From Thermodesulfobacteriota bacterium (lineage in GTDB: Bacteria; Desulfobacterota; QYQD01), in assembly GCA_030017815.1 (NCBI GenBank), contig JASEGX010000101.1:1-9094 (forward strand): a DNA stretch of 9,094 bases, written 5' to 3'. A program made the position numbers and the translations under genes. Shown in pieces: positions 1 through 5,640 of this stretch (the stretch's first letter is position 1; every line of letters begins with the position of its first letter). The notes under the pieces are model-generated. The model ran no database searches. It saw only the letters and a list, made by a program, of their open reading frames with translations, and was not told the DNA's origin.

Positions 1-20
1 GTGGTAAGGTTTCGCGAGTC

Positions 21-908
21 ATGTATAACATGTATAATGAGAAAAAGACCAAGAGCTCGGAACTGCTACAGTTGCTTTTACTGGACAACCTTTACGCTCA
101 GTCCGGATCAGATGGGATTATCTTCCAGGGCGGAACAGCCTTGAGATGGGTTTACGGAGGAATGAGATTTTCAGAGGATCTCGACTTTGTAACCGACTTG
201 CCCAGGGAGGATATTGAAAAGACCTTGGCCGGGACGTTTCAAAAGACGCAAAGGGCGTGTATCGCCCAGTTTGGCGCCGGGCAGGCGGAACATAAGAGAA
301 AAAGCGAACGAGAACAGGCCATTAAGATGTTTTTTATATATCGCCCTCAAACTCAACGGGAAAGAATCGCTGTGAAGTTGGAGTTTGAATTTCTAAAAGC
401 TGACCATAAGCCGCTGCTGCGCAAATTCATCTTAAGGGATTTGCCGTCAATCGCAGGCCTGGTTACTGAGGGAAAACTGATAATACCATACTCGAGCAGC
501 ATTATTTTAGCTGAAATCCCGGAAGAGATACTGTCGGATAAAATCAGGGCCCTCTATGAAAGAAAATATCTCAAGGGGAGGGATATCTACGATATCTGGT
601 GGATGAGAAAACAATTAAAGGTAACCCCAACATGGATCAAGGTAAGAGAAAAATTTGATATGTACCAGGCCCCTTTTGTCCCGGCAAGGGCGGCAGATTA
701 CTTCCAAAAAATAGACTCTACTTCAAGTATCATAGATGCTCTAAGAAGAGACCTCCCCCGTTTTTTACCTCAAAATATCTTCTCTATATACCAGGATGAG
801 GACTTCAGCGATTTCATTGCTACGTTAAAGGAGGTTACCTCAGACCTTTCCGATCAAGGAATGAAAAAATATTTTGAAGATTATGGAAGAAGAAAGAGCA
901 ACTCTTAA
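21..908 (+). CDS. AbiEii-like nucleotidyltransferase toxin of a type IV toxin-antitoxin pair
   Basis: A 295-residue protein of the AbiEii/AbiGii nucleotidyltransferase family. Members act in the cytoplasm as growth-inhibiting toxins, some by transferring nucleotides to tRNA, and can abort phage infection. Visible family motifs are GGTALR (residues 37-42) followed by RFSEDLDF (49-56), the polymerase-beta-type GG...DxD active site with D53 and D55; VKLEFEF (118-124); and a DKIRAL...GRDIYDIWW block (173-194) with K174, R187, D188 and D191, all typical of the family. Length is normal. ATGs at 21 and 30 are both in frame, and no stop precedes 21 within the window, so the true start could lie upstream. 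The end overlaps the antitoxin-like gene, implying translational coupling. The toxin precedes the antitoxin, the reverse of the classical abiEi-abiEii order. The DNA is more A/T-rich than the hdr-kor genes. Family assignment is confident; activity is inferred. Confidence 0.88.
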   Translation: MYNMYNEKKTKSSELLQLLLLDNLYAQSGSDGIIFQGGTALRWVYGGMRFSEDLDFVTDLPREDIEKTLAGTFQKTQRACIAQFGAGQAEHKRKSEREQAIKMFFIYRPQTQRERIAVKLEFEFLKADHKPLLRKFILRDLPSIAGLVTEGKLIIPYSSSIILAEIPEEILSDKIRALYERKYLKGRDIYDIWWMRKQLKVTPTWIKVREKFDMYQAPFVPARAADYFQKIDSTSSIIDALRRDLPRFLPQNIFSIYQDEDFSDFIATLKEVTSDLSDQGMKKYFEDYGRRKSNS

Positions 909-1476
909 ACGTTTGAAGCTCCTCCCGGCGCTTTTTCGCAAACAGGATGCAGAGAAAGTGACGCGTTACACAGGTATGTTTTTGTCCCGGGCGCTTCAAA
1001 AAGGCTTAATCCACCGTCTTAATCGGGGGAACTATGTCAATTCTTTTTTATATGAGCTCCCTAGCGTGGAGGAGGTGGGGTGCTTTTTAAAACCACCGGC
1101 TTATATCTCCTGTGAATGGGCTTTAAATTATCATGGCATCACCCTGCAATCCCCTACAGTGTGTACGATAGTAACATTAAGCACCTCCGTAGGTAAAAAA
1201 CGAGGCCTTACGTATCAAGGCGTCGCTATTGAATTTTCGAGGATTTCCCCCTTCCTTTTCTTTGGATTTACCTACCACGATAGGTTCTATATGGCTACGC
1301 CGGAAAAGGCCATTCTGGATACCCTCTATTACCGTGGAACAATTCCGGCCCAGGATGAACTGGAACTGGACAGAGTGGACTTCGCTCTCCTTTTAAAAAT
1401 GGCCGGGAAATATCCTTCGTCCGTGTCTCGTTCTCTTCGCGACTTGTCTAATTGGGCGGCCTCTGAGCAACGGTAA
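883..1476 (+). CDS. AbiEi-like winged-helix antitoxin/transcriptional regulator
   Basis: About 197 residues, probable antitoxin of the AbiE type IV system. In known members an N-terminal winged helix binds and represses the operon promoter, while the C-terminal domain counteracts the toxin without forming a stable complex. Here an N-terminal helix-turn-helix-like stretch with the wing LIHRLNRGNYVNS covers roughly the first 50 residues. It is followed by the family-typical YISCEWALNYHGI and TPEKAILDTLYYRG segments. The reading frame opens at TTG 874; I prefer the in-frame ATG at 883 because it is a stronger codon, but neither has a well-spaced ribosome binding site. Translation probably depends on coupling with the toxin gene, whose last 26 bases it overlaps. 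A 208-base gap to the next gene, with base composition changing across it, suggests the pair is a separate transcription unit. Confidence 0.82.
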   Translation: MEEERATLKRLKLLPALFRKQDAEKVTRYTGMFLSRALQKGLIHRLNRGNYVNSFLYELPSVEEVGCFLKPPAYISCEWALNYHGITLQSPTVCTIVTLSTSVGKKRGLTYQGVAIEFSRISPFLFFGFTYHDRFYMATPEKAILDTLYYRGTIPAQDELELDRVDFALLLKMAGKYPSSVSRSLRDLSNWAASEQR

Positions 1477-1510
1477 GCCAATCATCCTAAATTCCTCAGG
1501 AGCCAGGCTG

Positions 1511-1526
1511 TGCCCCGCCCGGGGCA
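1511..1526. other. Short G/C hairpin downstream of the AbiE pair
   Basis: TGCCCCG and CGGGGCA form a perfect 7-base inverted repeat with almost no loop (in practice 6 pairs with a 4-base loop). It lies 35 bases after the antitoxin stop codon. No T-run follows, so it is not a convincing intrinsic terminator. It could still stabilise the 3' end of the AbiE transcript. Confidence 0.4.
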
Positions 1527-1579
1527 AATGATGTGGAAATATGGCGTTGTGGTAGGAGAAATAGTCATAATTTTGACGC

Positions 1580-1610
1580 CATAACAGGCAAAATGACCTT
1601 GCATAACAGG
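1580..1610 (+). repeat. Direct repeat CATAACAGG, two copies 22 bases apart
   Basis: CATAACAGG occurs at 1580-1588 and again at 1602-1610, each followed by A-rich sequence. The 22-base spacing is about two DNA helical turns, the geometry expected of paired binding sites for a regulator. The copies sit just upstream of the candidate promoter of the hdr-kor operon. The repeat is seen directly; a regulatory role is inferred. Confidence 0.4.
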
Positions 1611-1624
1611 AAACATTCTTATCA

Positions 1625-1653
1625 TTGACAAGGGACAGTCGATTTGTTAATCA
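1625..1653 (+). promoter_or_regulatory. Possible sigma70-type promoter of the hdr-kor operon
   Basis: TTGACA at 1625-1630 matches the -35 consensus exactly. The best -10 candidates are poor: GTTAAT at 1646-1651 (15-base spacer, 4 of 6 matches) or TAATCA at 1648-1653 (17-base spacer). The sequence from 1641 to 1660 is A/T-rich and contains ATTTG...CAAAT arms (1642-1646 and 1652-1656) that could bind a repressor. The position, about 30 bases before hdrC, is right for a promoter. No transcription start can be read from sequence alone. Confidence 0.35.
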
Positions 1654-1674
1654 AATAAAGTTTGTGTAAGTGAT

Positions 1675-1680
1675 AGGAAA
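1675..1680 (+). promoter_or_regulatory. Ribosome binding site of hdrC
   Basis: AGGAAA lies 4 bases before ATG 1685. It favours that codon over the in-frame GTG at 1670, which would place the site inside the gene. Confidence 0.5.
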
Positions 1681-1684
1681 TGCT

Positions 1685-2086
1685 ATGAAGATTATCCTGG
1701 GCAACTCACATCCGCAGTCACTTTTTGCGCAAAGGATAGAGGCGCTCAGCAGGCAGAAACTCTTTGCCTGCTACCAGTGCGGCAAATGTTCCTCCGGCTG
1801 TCCCATGGCTGAATCCATGGACCTTCTGCCCAACCGGGTCATCAGGGAGGCGCAATTGAATAATGGGCCTGTCATTATGTCCTGCCGCGCGGTATGGTTC
1901 TGTTCCTCCTGTTTTGCCTGTGCGGTGCGCTGCCCCAAGGGTATAGATATAGCGAGGATCATGGAGGCAGTGCGTACACTGCAAATGCTGGACGGCAAGC
2001 CCATCACAGAGCAACCATTCTGTGAGGATACCGGGACTCTGCCTCAGATCGCCCTCATCAGCCATTTCCGAAAATTTAATATGTAG
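1685..2086 (+). CDS. hdrC: Heterodisulfide reductase subunit C-like [4Fe-4S] protein
   Basis: A 133-residue soluble dicluster ferredoxin-like protein that relays electrons from HdrA to the catalytic HdrB subunit. Two CxxCxxCxxxCP motifs are present: C29, C32, C35, C39 (in CYQCGKCSSGCP) and C73, C76, C79, C83 (in CSSCFACAVRCP). The context around them (PNRVIREAQL before SCRAVWFC) is characteristic of HdrC rather than a general ferredoxin. There is no transmembrane segment, so this is the cytoplasmic HdrABC type and not the membrane HdrE/DsrM type. It is the first gene of the operon, 17 bases before hdrB. Length is somewhat shorter than many methanogen HdrC proteins, but both cluster sites are intact. 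ATG 1685 was chosen by its ribosome binding site; GTG 1670 would add five residues. Confidence 0.87.
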   Translation: MKIILGNSHPQSLFAQRIEALSRQKLFACYQCGKCSSGCPMAESMDLLPNRVIREAQLNNGPVIMSCRAVWFCSSCFACAVRCPKGIDIARIMEAVRTLQMLDGKPITEQPFCEDTGTLPQIALISHFRKFNM

Positions 2087-2088
2087 TC

Positions 2089-2093
2089 AGGAG
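2089..2093 (+). promoter_or_regulatory. Ribosome binding site supporting a TTG start for hdrB
   Basis: AGGAG sits directly after the hdrC stop and 10 bases before TTG 2104. No ATG or GTG occurs at a usable position near the start of the conserved HdrB sequence, so this site decides the unusual initiation codon. Confidence 0.65.
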
Positions 2094-2103
2094 ATAACCT
2101 TTC

Positions 2104-3018
2104 TTGCCTGAGGGTTTACGTGTAGGATATTTCCCCGGATGTACATTAAAAACCGACGCCCGTGACTTTGAGTCCTCCGCCCTGGCCGTAGCCAGGGTCC
2201 TGGGCATCGAAGTGGCCGAACTGAGCCGCTGGAACTGCTGCGGTACGGTTTACTCCCTTGATGCCGTAAACCTCATGCCCAGGCTAGCTTCCGTTCACAA
2301 CCTTATCCGGGCAGAGGAAGAAGGTTTTTCTGAGATAATGACCCTCTGCTCCATGTGCTATAACACCCTTAAACAGACGAATAACCTTTTTACTTCAAAA
2401 AATAATGGCCGTGCGGCCATCAATGACTTCCTCTGTCTGAAGCCCGGCTACAGCGGCCGGGTAAAGATTTATCACTTTCTTGAATTCCTGCGGGAAAAGA
2501 TAAGGCCGGAACAGGTCAAAAGCCTGGTGGTAAGTCCCCTGGCCGGCGTAGCCGTGGCCCCCTATTACGGCTGTCTGCTTCTCCGCCCAAAAGAGATAGC
2601 TATCGACGATCCCGAAAAACCGGAGATATTAACCCCCATCCTCTCAGCACTCGGGGCGAAGGTAATAGATTTCCCTTTTAATAACGAATGCTGCGGCGCT
2701 TACCAGACCGCCGTGCATCAGGAGGCCGTGGCCCGGCGGGCCTACCGGATAATTAGTTCCGCGCAGTCCGAAGGCGCGGATATGATAGCCGTAAGCTGTC
2801 CCCTCTGTCACTACAACCTGTCCGCACTGCAAGGCCTGGTGCGATCAACGCATCCCGGGCTAAAGGCCATGCCCATTGTATATTTTACCGAACTTATGGC
2901 CCGGGCTATGGGGTTGGATTATAGAACAGAGATAGGGGTAATCCCGCAGGACGTGGCAGCGGCCGAGGCCCGCCTGCGGCCGTCCCCGAACGACCCGGGA
3001 CGGGAGGCATTAAAATGA
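2104..3018 (+). CDS. hdrB: Heterodisulfide reductase subunit B-like, two CCG domains
   Basis: A 304-residue HdrB homologue. In methanogens HdrB holds two noncubane [4Fe-4S] clusters that split the CoM-S-S-CoB heterodisulfide; in bacteria the acceptor of HdrB homologues is generally unknown. Both CCG motifs are complete: C13, C45-C46, C82, C85 (YFPGC, WNCCG, CSMC) and C157, C196-C197, C232, C235 (YYGC, NECCG, CPLC). All ten cluster-binding cysteines are therefore present, which argues for a catalytic subunit rather than a degenerate relative. Translation starts at TTG 2104 behind an AGGAG site. The stop overlaps the hdrA ATG by four bases (ATGA), so the two are translationally coupled. Size is typical. 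The last ~25 residues, after the second CCG domain, are variable. Identity as an HdrB family member is very likely; the substrate cannot be read from sequence. Confidence 0.92.
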   Translation: MPEGLRVGYFPGCTLKTDARDFESSALAVARVLGIEVAELSRWNCCGTVYSLDAVNLMPRLASVHNLIRAEEEGFSEIMTLCSMCYNTLKQTNNLFTSKNNGRAAINDFLCLKPGYSGRVKIYHFLEFLREKIRPEQVKSLVVSPLAGVAVAPYYGCLLLRPKEIAIDDPEKPEILTPILSALGAKVIDFPFNNECCGAYQTAVHQEAVARRAYRIISSAQSEGADMIAVSCPLCHYNLSALQGLVRSTHPGLKAMPIVYFTELMARAMGLDYRTEIGVIPQDVAAAEARLRPSPNDPGREALK

Positions 3019-4976
3019 CCCGCCTCGGCGTTTTTATATGTCACTGCGGAAAGAATATTGCCCGCACCGTGAATATAGAGGCCTTAAGGGAAAAGGCGGC
3101 AACTCTGCCCCATGTAGTCCTGGCCAAAGACTATCTTTATCTATGCAGCAAGCCCGGCCAGACCATGATCGCCGACGACATCCGCGAACACCGTCTGGAC
3201 AAGGTGCTTATTGCCGCCTGCAGCCCCAGGCTCCATGGGAAGACCTTTGCGCAAACCGCACAGCGGGCCGGTCTGAACCCTTATCTACTGGATATGGCCA
3301 ACATACGGGAGCACTGTAGCTGGGTGCATATAGACGGGGCGGAAGGCACAGAAAAGGCCTTTTCCATCATCAAAGGCGGCCTGGGCCGGCTGCTCTATGC
3401 AGAACCGCTGGAGCCCTTCCAGAGCCCCGTAACCAAAAGGGTGCTCGTGATCGGGGGCGGCGTCGCCGGCATCCAGGCCACCCTGGATATAGCCAACAGC
3501 GGCTATGAGGTCTATCTTGTGGAGAAATCGCCGTCTCTGGGGGGACACATGGCCCAGCTCGGAGAGACCTTCCCGACGCTTGATTGTTCCTCCTGTATCC
3601 TCACGCCCAAGATGGTCGAGGTAAGTCAGAACGAGCACGTCCATCTTTTAAGCTATTCCGAGGTGACACGCATTGAAGGGAATATCGGCCAGTTCCAGGT
3701 CACCGTGCGCCTGAGGCCCCGCTATGTGGATGAGACGCTCTGTACCGGCTGCGGCGACTGTGTGCCAACCTGTCCGGTAGTCGTATCCAATGAATTTGAC
3801 CAGGGGCTGGGGGCTCGAAAGGCCGTTTATCTGCCCTTTCCACAGGCCGTGCCTGCCGTCTATACCATCGACTGGGATGCCTGTCTCAACACTGATAAGC
3901 TGATTATCTGTGAAAACTGTTATAAGGACTGCGAGGCCAAGGCCATAAATTTCCTCATGGAACCCCAGGAAAAAATGGTCGAGGTAGGGGCCGTGGTCCT
4001 GGCCACAGGATATGAACTGATGCCCGTAGCCCGTATCGGCGAATATGGAGGCGATGAGTACGAAGATGTGATCGACGGCCTGCAATTCGAACGCATGCTC
4101 TCGGCCTCCGGCCCCACCGGCGGCGTAGTGCGCCGCCCTTCAGACGGCCGGATTCCCCAAAATGTGGTCTTTGTCCAGTGTGCGGGGTCGCGTGATCCCG
4201 AGCACGGAATCCCCTATTGTTCGAAGGTCTGCTGCATGTACACCGCCAAGCATGCCTTGCTGTATAAACATGCGGTGCCGGACGGTCAGGTTTACGTATT
4301 TTACATCGATATTCGCGCCGCCGGAAAGGGACATGAAGAATTTGTGCAAAAGGTCATGAGCGAGGAGCGGATCCTCTATCTGCGGGGTAAGGTCTCGAAG
4401 ATATTTAAGTCCGGCGCTAAATTAGTGGTCTGGGGCGCAGACACCCTGTCCGGCCGCCAGGTAGAGATCGAGGCCGATCTGGTAGTGCTGGCCATGGCTG
4501 TTATTCCGTCGTCCGGCAGTCAGAAGCTGGCCCGGACCTTACACATAGCCAGCGATCTCAGCGGCTTTTTTAGTGAGGCGCACCCTAAATTAAGACCATT
4601 GGAGAGTAATACCGACGGCATATTCCTGGCCGGAGCGGCGCAGTTTGCCAAGGATATTACCGACACCGTTTCCCAGGCCACCGGCGCGGCAGGCAAGGCC
4701 CTCTCTCTCCTGGCCAATGATTTTATAAAACTGGAGCCCACCATATCCGAGGTAGAAGAAGGGATCTGCCGCGGTTGCGGGCTTTGCGTCTCCATCTGTC
4801 CCTTCGGCGCGGTAAAAATGTTGCCGTCAACAAGGACCGGGGCTATGGTGGCCGGTATTAACCCCATCTTGTGCAAAGGGTGCGGCCTGTGCACGGCCGG
4901 TTGCCTTTCCGGGGCCGTAACCCTTAAGGGTTCTTCTTTCAAACAGATATTTGCCCAACTGGAGGAGATGGTCTGA
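3015..4976 (+). CDS. hdrA: Heterodisulfide reductase subunit A-like FAD/[4Fe-4S] protein
   Basis: A 653-residue HdrA, almost exactly the size of the methanogen protein. HdrA carries the FAD at which known complexes bifurcate or confurcate electrons between ferredoxin and the Hdr branch. In order: an N-terminal domain opening with ICHCGKNI; a Rossmann FAD site GGGVAG (residues 147-152); the HdrA signature CSSCILTPKM (191-200); an inserted ferredoxin domain with C243, C246, C249, C253 and a second set C290, C299, C302, C306; the conserved CAGSRD...YCSKVCCMYTAKHA block (389-412); a second FAD-contact region GIFLAGAAQFAKDI near 540; and a C-terminal ferredoxin domain with C585, C588, C591, C595 and C620, C623, C626, C630. 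The last motif ends CL rather than the usual CP. GGGAGG lies 7 bases before the ATG. The stop overlaps the korD start by one base, linking Hdr and Kor genes directly. Confidence 0.94.
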   Translation: MTRLGVFICHCGKNIARTVNIEALREKAATLPHVVLAKDYLYLCSKPGQTMIADDIREHRLDKVLIAACSPRLHGKTFAQTAQRAGLNPYLLDMANIREHCSWVHIDGAEGTEKAFSIIKGGLGRLLYAEPLEPFQSPVTKRVLVIGGGVAGIQATLDIANSGYEVYLVEKSPSLGGHMAQLGETFPTLDCSSCILTPKMVEVSQNEHVHLLSYSEVTRIEGNIGQFQVTVRLRPRYVDETLCTGCGDCVPTCPVVVSNEFDQGLGARKAVYLPFPQAVPAVYTIDWDACLNTDKLIICENCYKDCEAKAINFLMEPQEKMVEVGAVVLATGYELMPVARIGEYGGDEYEDVIDGLQFERMLSASGPTGGVVRRPSDGRIPQNVVFVQCAGSRDPEHGIPYCSKVCCMYTAKHALLYKHAVPDGQVYVFYIDIRAAGKGHEEFVQKVMSEERILYLRGKVSKIFKSGAKLVVWGADTLSGRQVEIEADLVVLAMAVIPSSGSQKLARTLHIASDLSGFFSEAHPKLRPLESNTDGIFLAGAAQFAKDITDTVSQATGAAGKALSLLANDFIKLEPTISEVEEGICRGCGLCVSICPFGAVKMLPSTRTGAMVAGINPILCKGCGLCTAGCLSGAVTLKGSSFKQIFAQLEEMV

Positions 4977-5278
4977 TGCCCCCCGTAAAACGCAAGTTAT
5001 TCAATCTGGACCAATATCAGGTCCCCCGCGGCAAGGTGCAGATCATTTCTGAACGCTGTAAGGGTTGCAGCCTCTGCCTTGAATACTGTCCGAATAAGGT
5101 CCTGGCTTGGTCAACGGACTACAATTTCAAAGGCTACCGTTATCCGGTGCTCGAAGAGACAGAAGAGAAATATTGCATATCTTGCCGTTTCTGCGAAGAG
5201 GTGTGCCCGGATTTCGCTATCTATGTGACTACAGAACCAGAACTCACCGCAAAGCCGCAAAGTACGCAAAGGAAGTAA
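4976..5278 (+). CDS. korD: 2-oxoacid:ferredoxin oxidoreductase delta subunit, dicluster ferredoxin
   Basis: A 100-residue ferredoxin with two CxxCxxCxxxCP motifs (C28, C31, C34, C38 and C67, C70, C73, C77) separated by about 28 residues. This is the arrangement of the delta subunit of 2-oxoglutarate/2-oxoacid:ferredoxin oxidoreductases (KorD/PorD). It would carry electrons from the KorB cluster to free ferredoxin or, in this context, toward HdrA. The ATG shares one base with the hdrA stop and GGAGGAG lies inside the end of hdrA, so the two are coupled. The last ten or so codons, and the stop, lie in or beside a short repeat (5246-5271): the tail reads like repeat-encoded, low-complexity sequence and is not needed for either cluster. 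Calling it a Kor subunit rests on the korA and korBC genes downstream; alone it could be any 8Fe ferredoxin. Confidence 0.82.
   Translation: MPPVKRKLFNLDQYQVPRGKVQIISERCKGCSLCLEYCPNKVLAWSTDYNFKGYRYPVLEETEEKYCISCRFCEEVCPDFAIYVTTEPELTAKPQSTQRK
5246..5271 (+). repeat. Short tandem repeat with CGCAAAG units overlapping the end of korD
   Basis: Three consecutive units ending in CGCAAAG (two CCGCAAAG copies and one TACGCAAAG) occupy the final codons of korD. They mark the boundary where the repeat-rich spacer begins. Confidence 0.6.
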
Positions 5279-5282
5279 GTGA

Positions 5283-5310
5283 GGAGACAGGAGTCAGAAG
5301 TCAGGAGAAA
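5283..5310 (+). repeat. Heptanucleotide tandem repeat, consensus GRAGWMA, four units
   Basis: Four successive 7-base units fit GRAGWMA: GGAGACA, then GGAGTCA, then GAAGTCA, then GGAGAAA. The register is uninterrupted. It starts 4 bases after the korD stop. Confidence 0.65.
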
Positions 5311-5328
5311 TAATGAGTTGGGAGGAGT

Positions 5329-5366
5329 GTTTCGGGTTGCGAGTTGCGAGTTTTTTAACCCGAAAC
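5329..5366. repeat. 10-base inverted repeat enclosing a GTTGCGA heptad repeat
   Basis: GTTTCGGGTT (5329-5338) and AACCCGAAAC (5357-5366) are perfect reverse complements around an 18-base loop. The region includes two and a half GTTGCGA heptads (5336-5352). It could form a hairpin in RNA. No T-run follows on the + strand, so it is not called a terminator. Confidence 0.55.
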
Positions 5367-5400
5367 CCGTAATACAGAACCTGCAACTGGAAGGATCAAA

Positions 5401-5418
5401 GCTGAAGGCTGAAGGCTG
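5401..5418 (+). repeat. Heptanucleotide tandem repeat GCTGAAG, two and a half units
   Basis: Two GCTGAAG units are followed by GCTG, the third heptad family in this spacer. It is short, so it counts mainly because it shares the 7-base period of its neighbours. Confidence 0.5.
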
Positions 5419-5494
5419 CGAGCTAAAGACTCTATGCTCTGTAGTTAATCTTTCAATAAGCAAAAAGGATGATCTCGTAAAAAGTCAAAATTGG

Positions 5495-5621
5495 GACGGC
5501 ACAGTAAAAAGCTCCAGTTGCAAGGCGCGCAAATCCTGAGGAATGAGGCGTACTTTATAGCTACGTCGCAGTGACGAAGGATGCCGCGCAACGCAGCAAA
5601 TGGACTTTTTACAAAGCCGTC
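5495..5621. mobile_element. 127-base imperfect palindrome, MITE-like or REP-like element
   Basis: The ends are inverted repeats: GACGGC...GTAAAAAGC...TTGC at 5495-5521 pairs with GCAAATGGACTTTTTAC...GCCGTC at 5596-5621 with 22 matches over 26 aligned positions and one gap. Pairing continues inward imperfectly (GCGCGCAAATCCT with AGGATGCCGCGC; CGTA 5549-5552 with TACG 5562-5565), so the whole element is a large hairpin centred near 5558. No open frame that could encode a transposase lies inside and no target duplication is obvious. It ends 3 bases before the korA ribosome binding site. It resembles palindromic intergenic repeats I associate with Desulfobacterota genomes; that likeness is from memory and unverified. 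It may be a non-autonomous element mobilised in trans, or an RNA processing or stability hairpin. Confidence 0.6.
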
Positions 5622-5624
5622 AAA

Positions 5625-5630
5625 AAGGAG
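5625..5630 (+). promoter_or_regulatory. Ribosome binding site of korA
   Basis: AAGGAG lies 10 bases before ATG 5641. The in-frame ATG at 5632 is only one base away from it and the ATG at 5581 lies inside the palindromic repeat, so 5641 is the preferred start. Confidence 0.7.
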
Positions 5631-5640
5631 CATGGATAAC

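Larger units (their letters stand above)
5279..5640. other. Repeat-built spacer between korD and korA
   Basis: This 362-base stretch holds no convincing gene. It consists of several distinct heptanucleotide tandem repeats (5283-5310, 5336-5352, 5401-5418), a 10-base inverted repeat (5329-5338 with 5357-5366), and a 127-base imperfect palindrome (5495-5621) that ends just before the korA ribosome binding site. GTAAAAAG also occurs at 5477-5484 outside the palindrome. TGCAACTGGA at 5382-5391 is the reverse complement of 5513-5522. An open frame from GTG 5279 to 5539 only translates these repeats. No clear promoter was found, and the hairpins lack a T-run on the coding strand, so korD and korA may still be co-transcribed. 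Confidence 0.7.

Noticed and set aside
1511..1526. Intrinsic terminator of the AbiE pair
   Set aside because: The stem is short and no T-run follows it.
1587..1602. Possible sigma54 promoter (GG...TTGC)
   Set aside because: GG and GC are separated by 12 bases instead of the required 10.
1644..1660. Rex-type redox operator (TTGTTAA half-site)
   Set aside because: The left half matches, but the right half fits the expected TTAACAA at only about three of seven positions.
1670..1684. GTG 1670 as hdrC start
   Set aside because: The AGGAAA site lies inside that extension and is suitably placed for ATG 1685.
1718..2065. Reverse-strand frames opposite hdrC, and similar reverse frames opposite hdrA, korA and korBC
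   Set aside because: They lie opposite strongly conserved Fe-S and cofactor-binding motifs, show no recognisable domains, and are shadow frames of G/C-rich coding DNA.
5283..5418. CRISPR array
   Set aside because: Units are 7 bases with no spacers and no cas genes nearby; these are simple tandem repeats.
5279..5539. Open frame of 86 codons from a GTG after korD
   Set aside because: Its translation is only the heptad repeats and the left half of the palindrome; there is no domain and no supporting ribosome binding site.
5581..5640. Extended N-terminus for korA starting at ATG 5581 or 5632
   Set aside because: The extension translates the palindromic repeat, and AAGGAG at 5625-5630 is correctly spaced only for ATG 5641.
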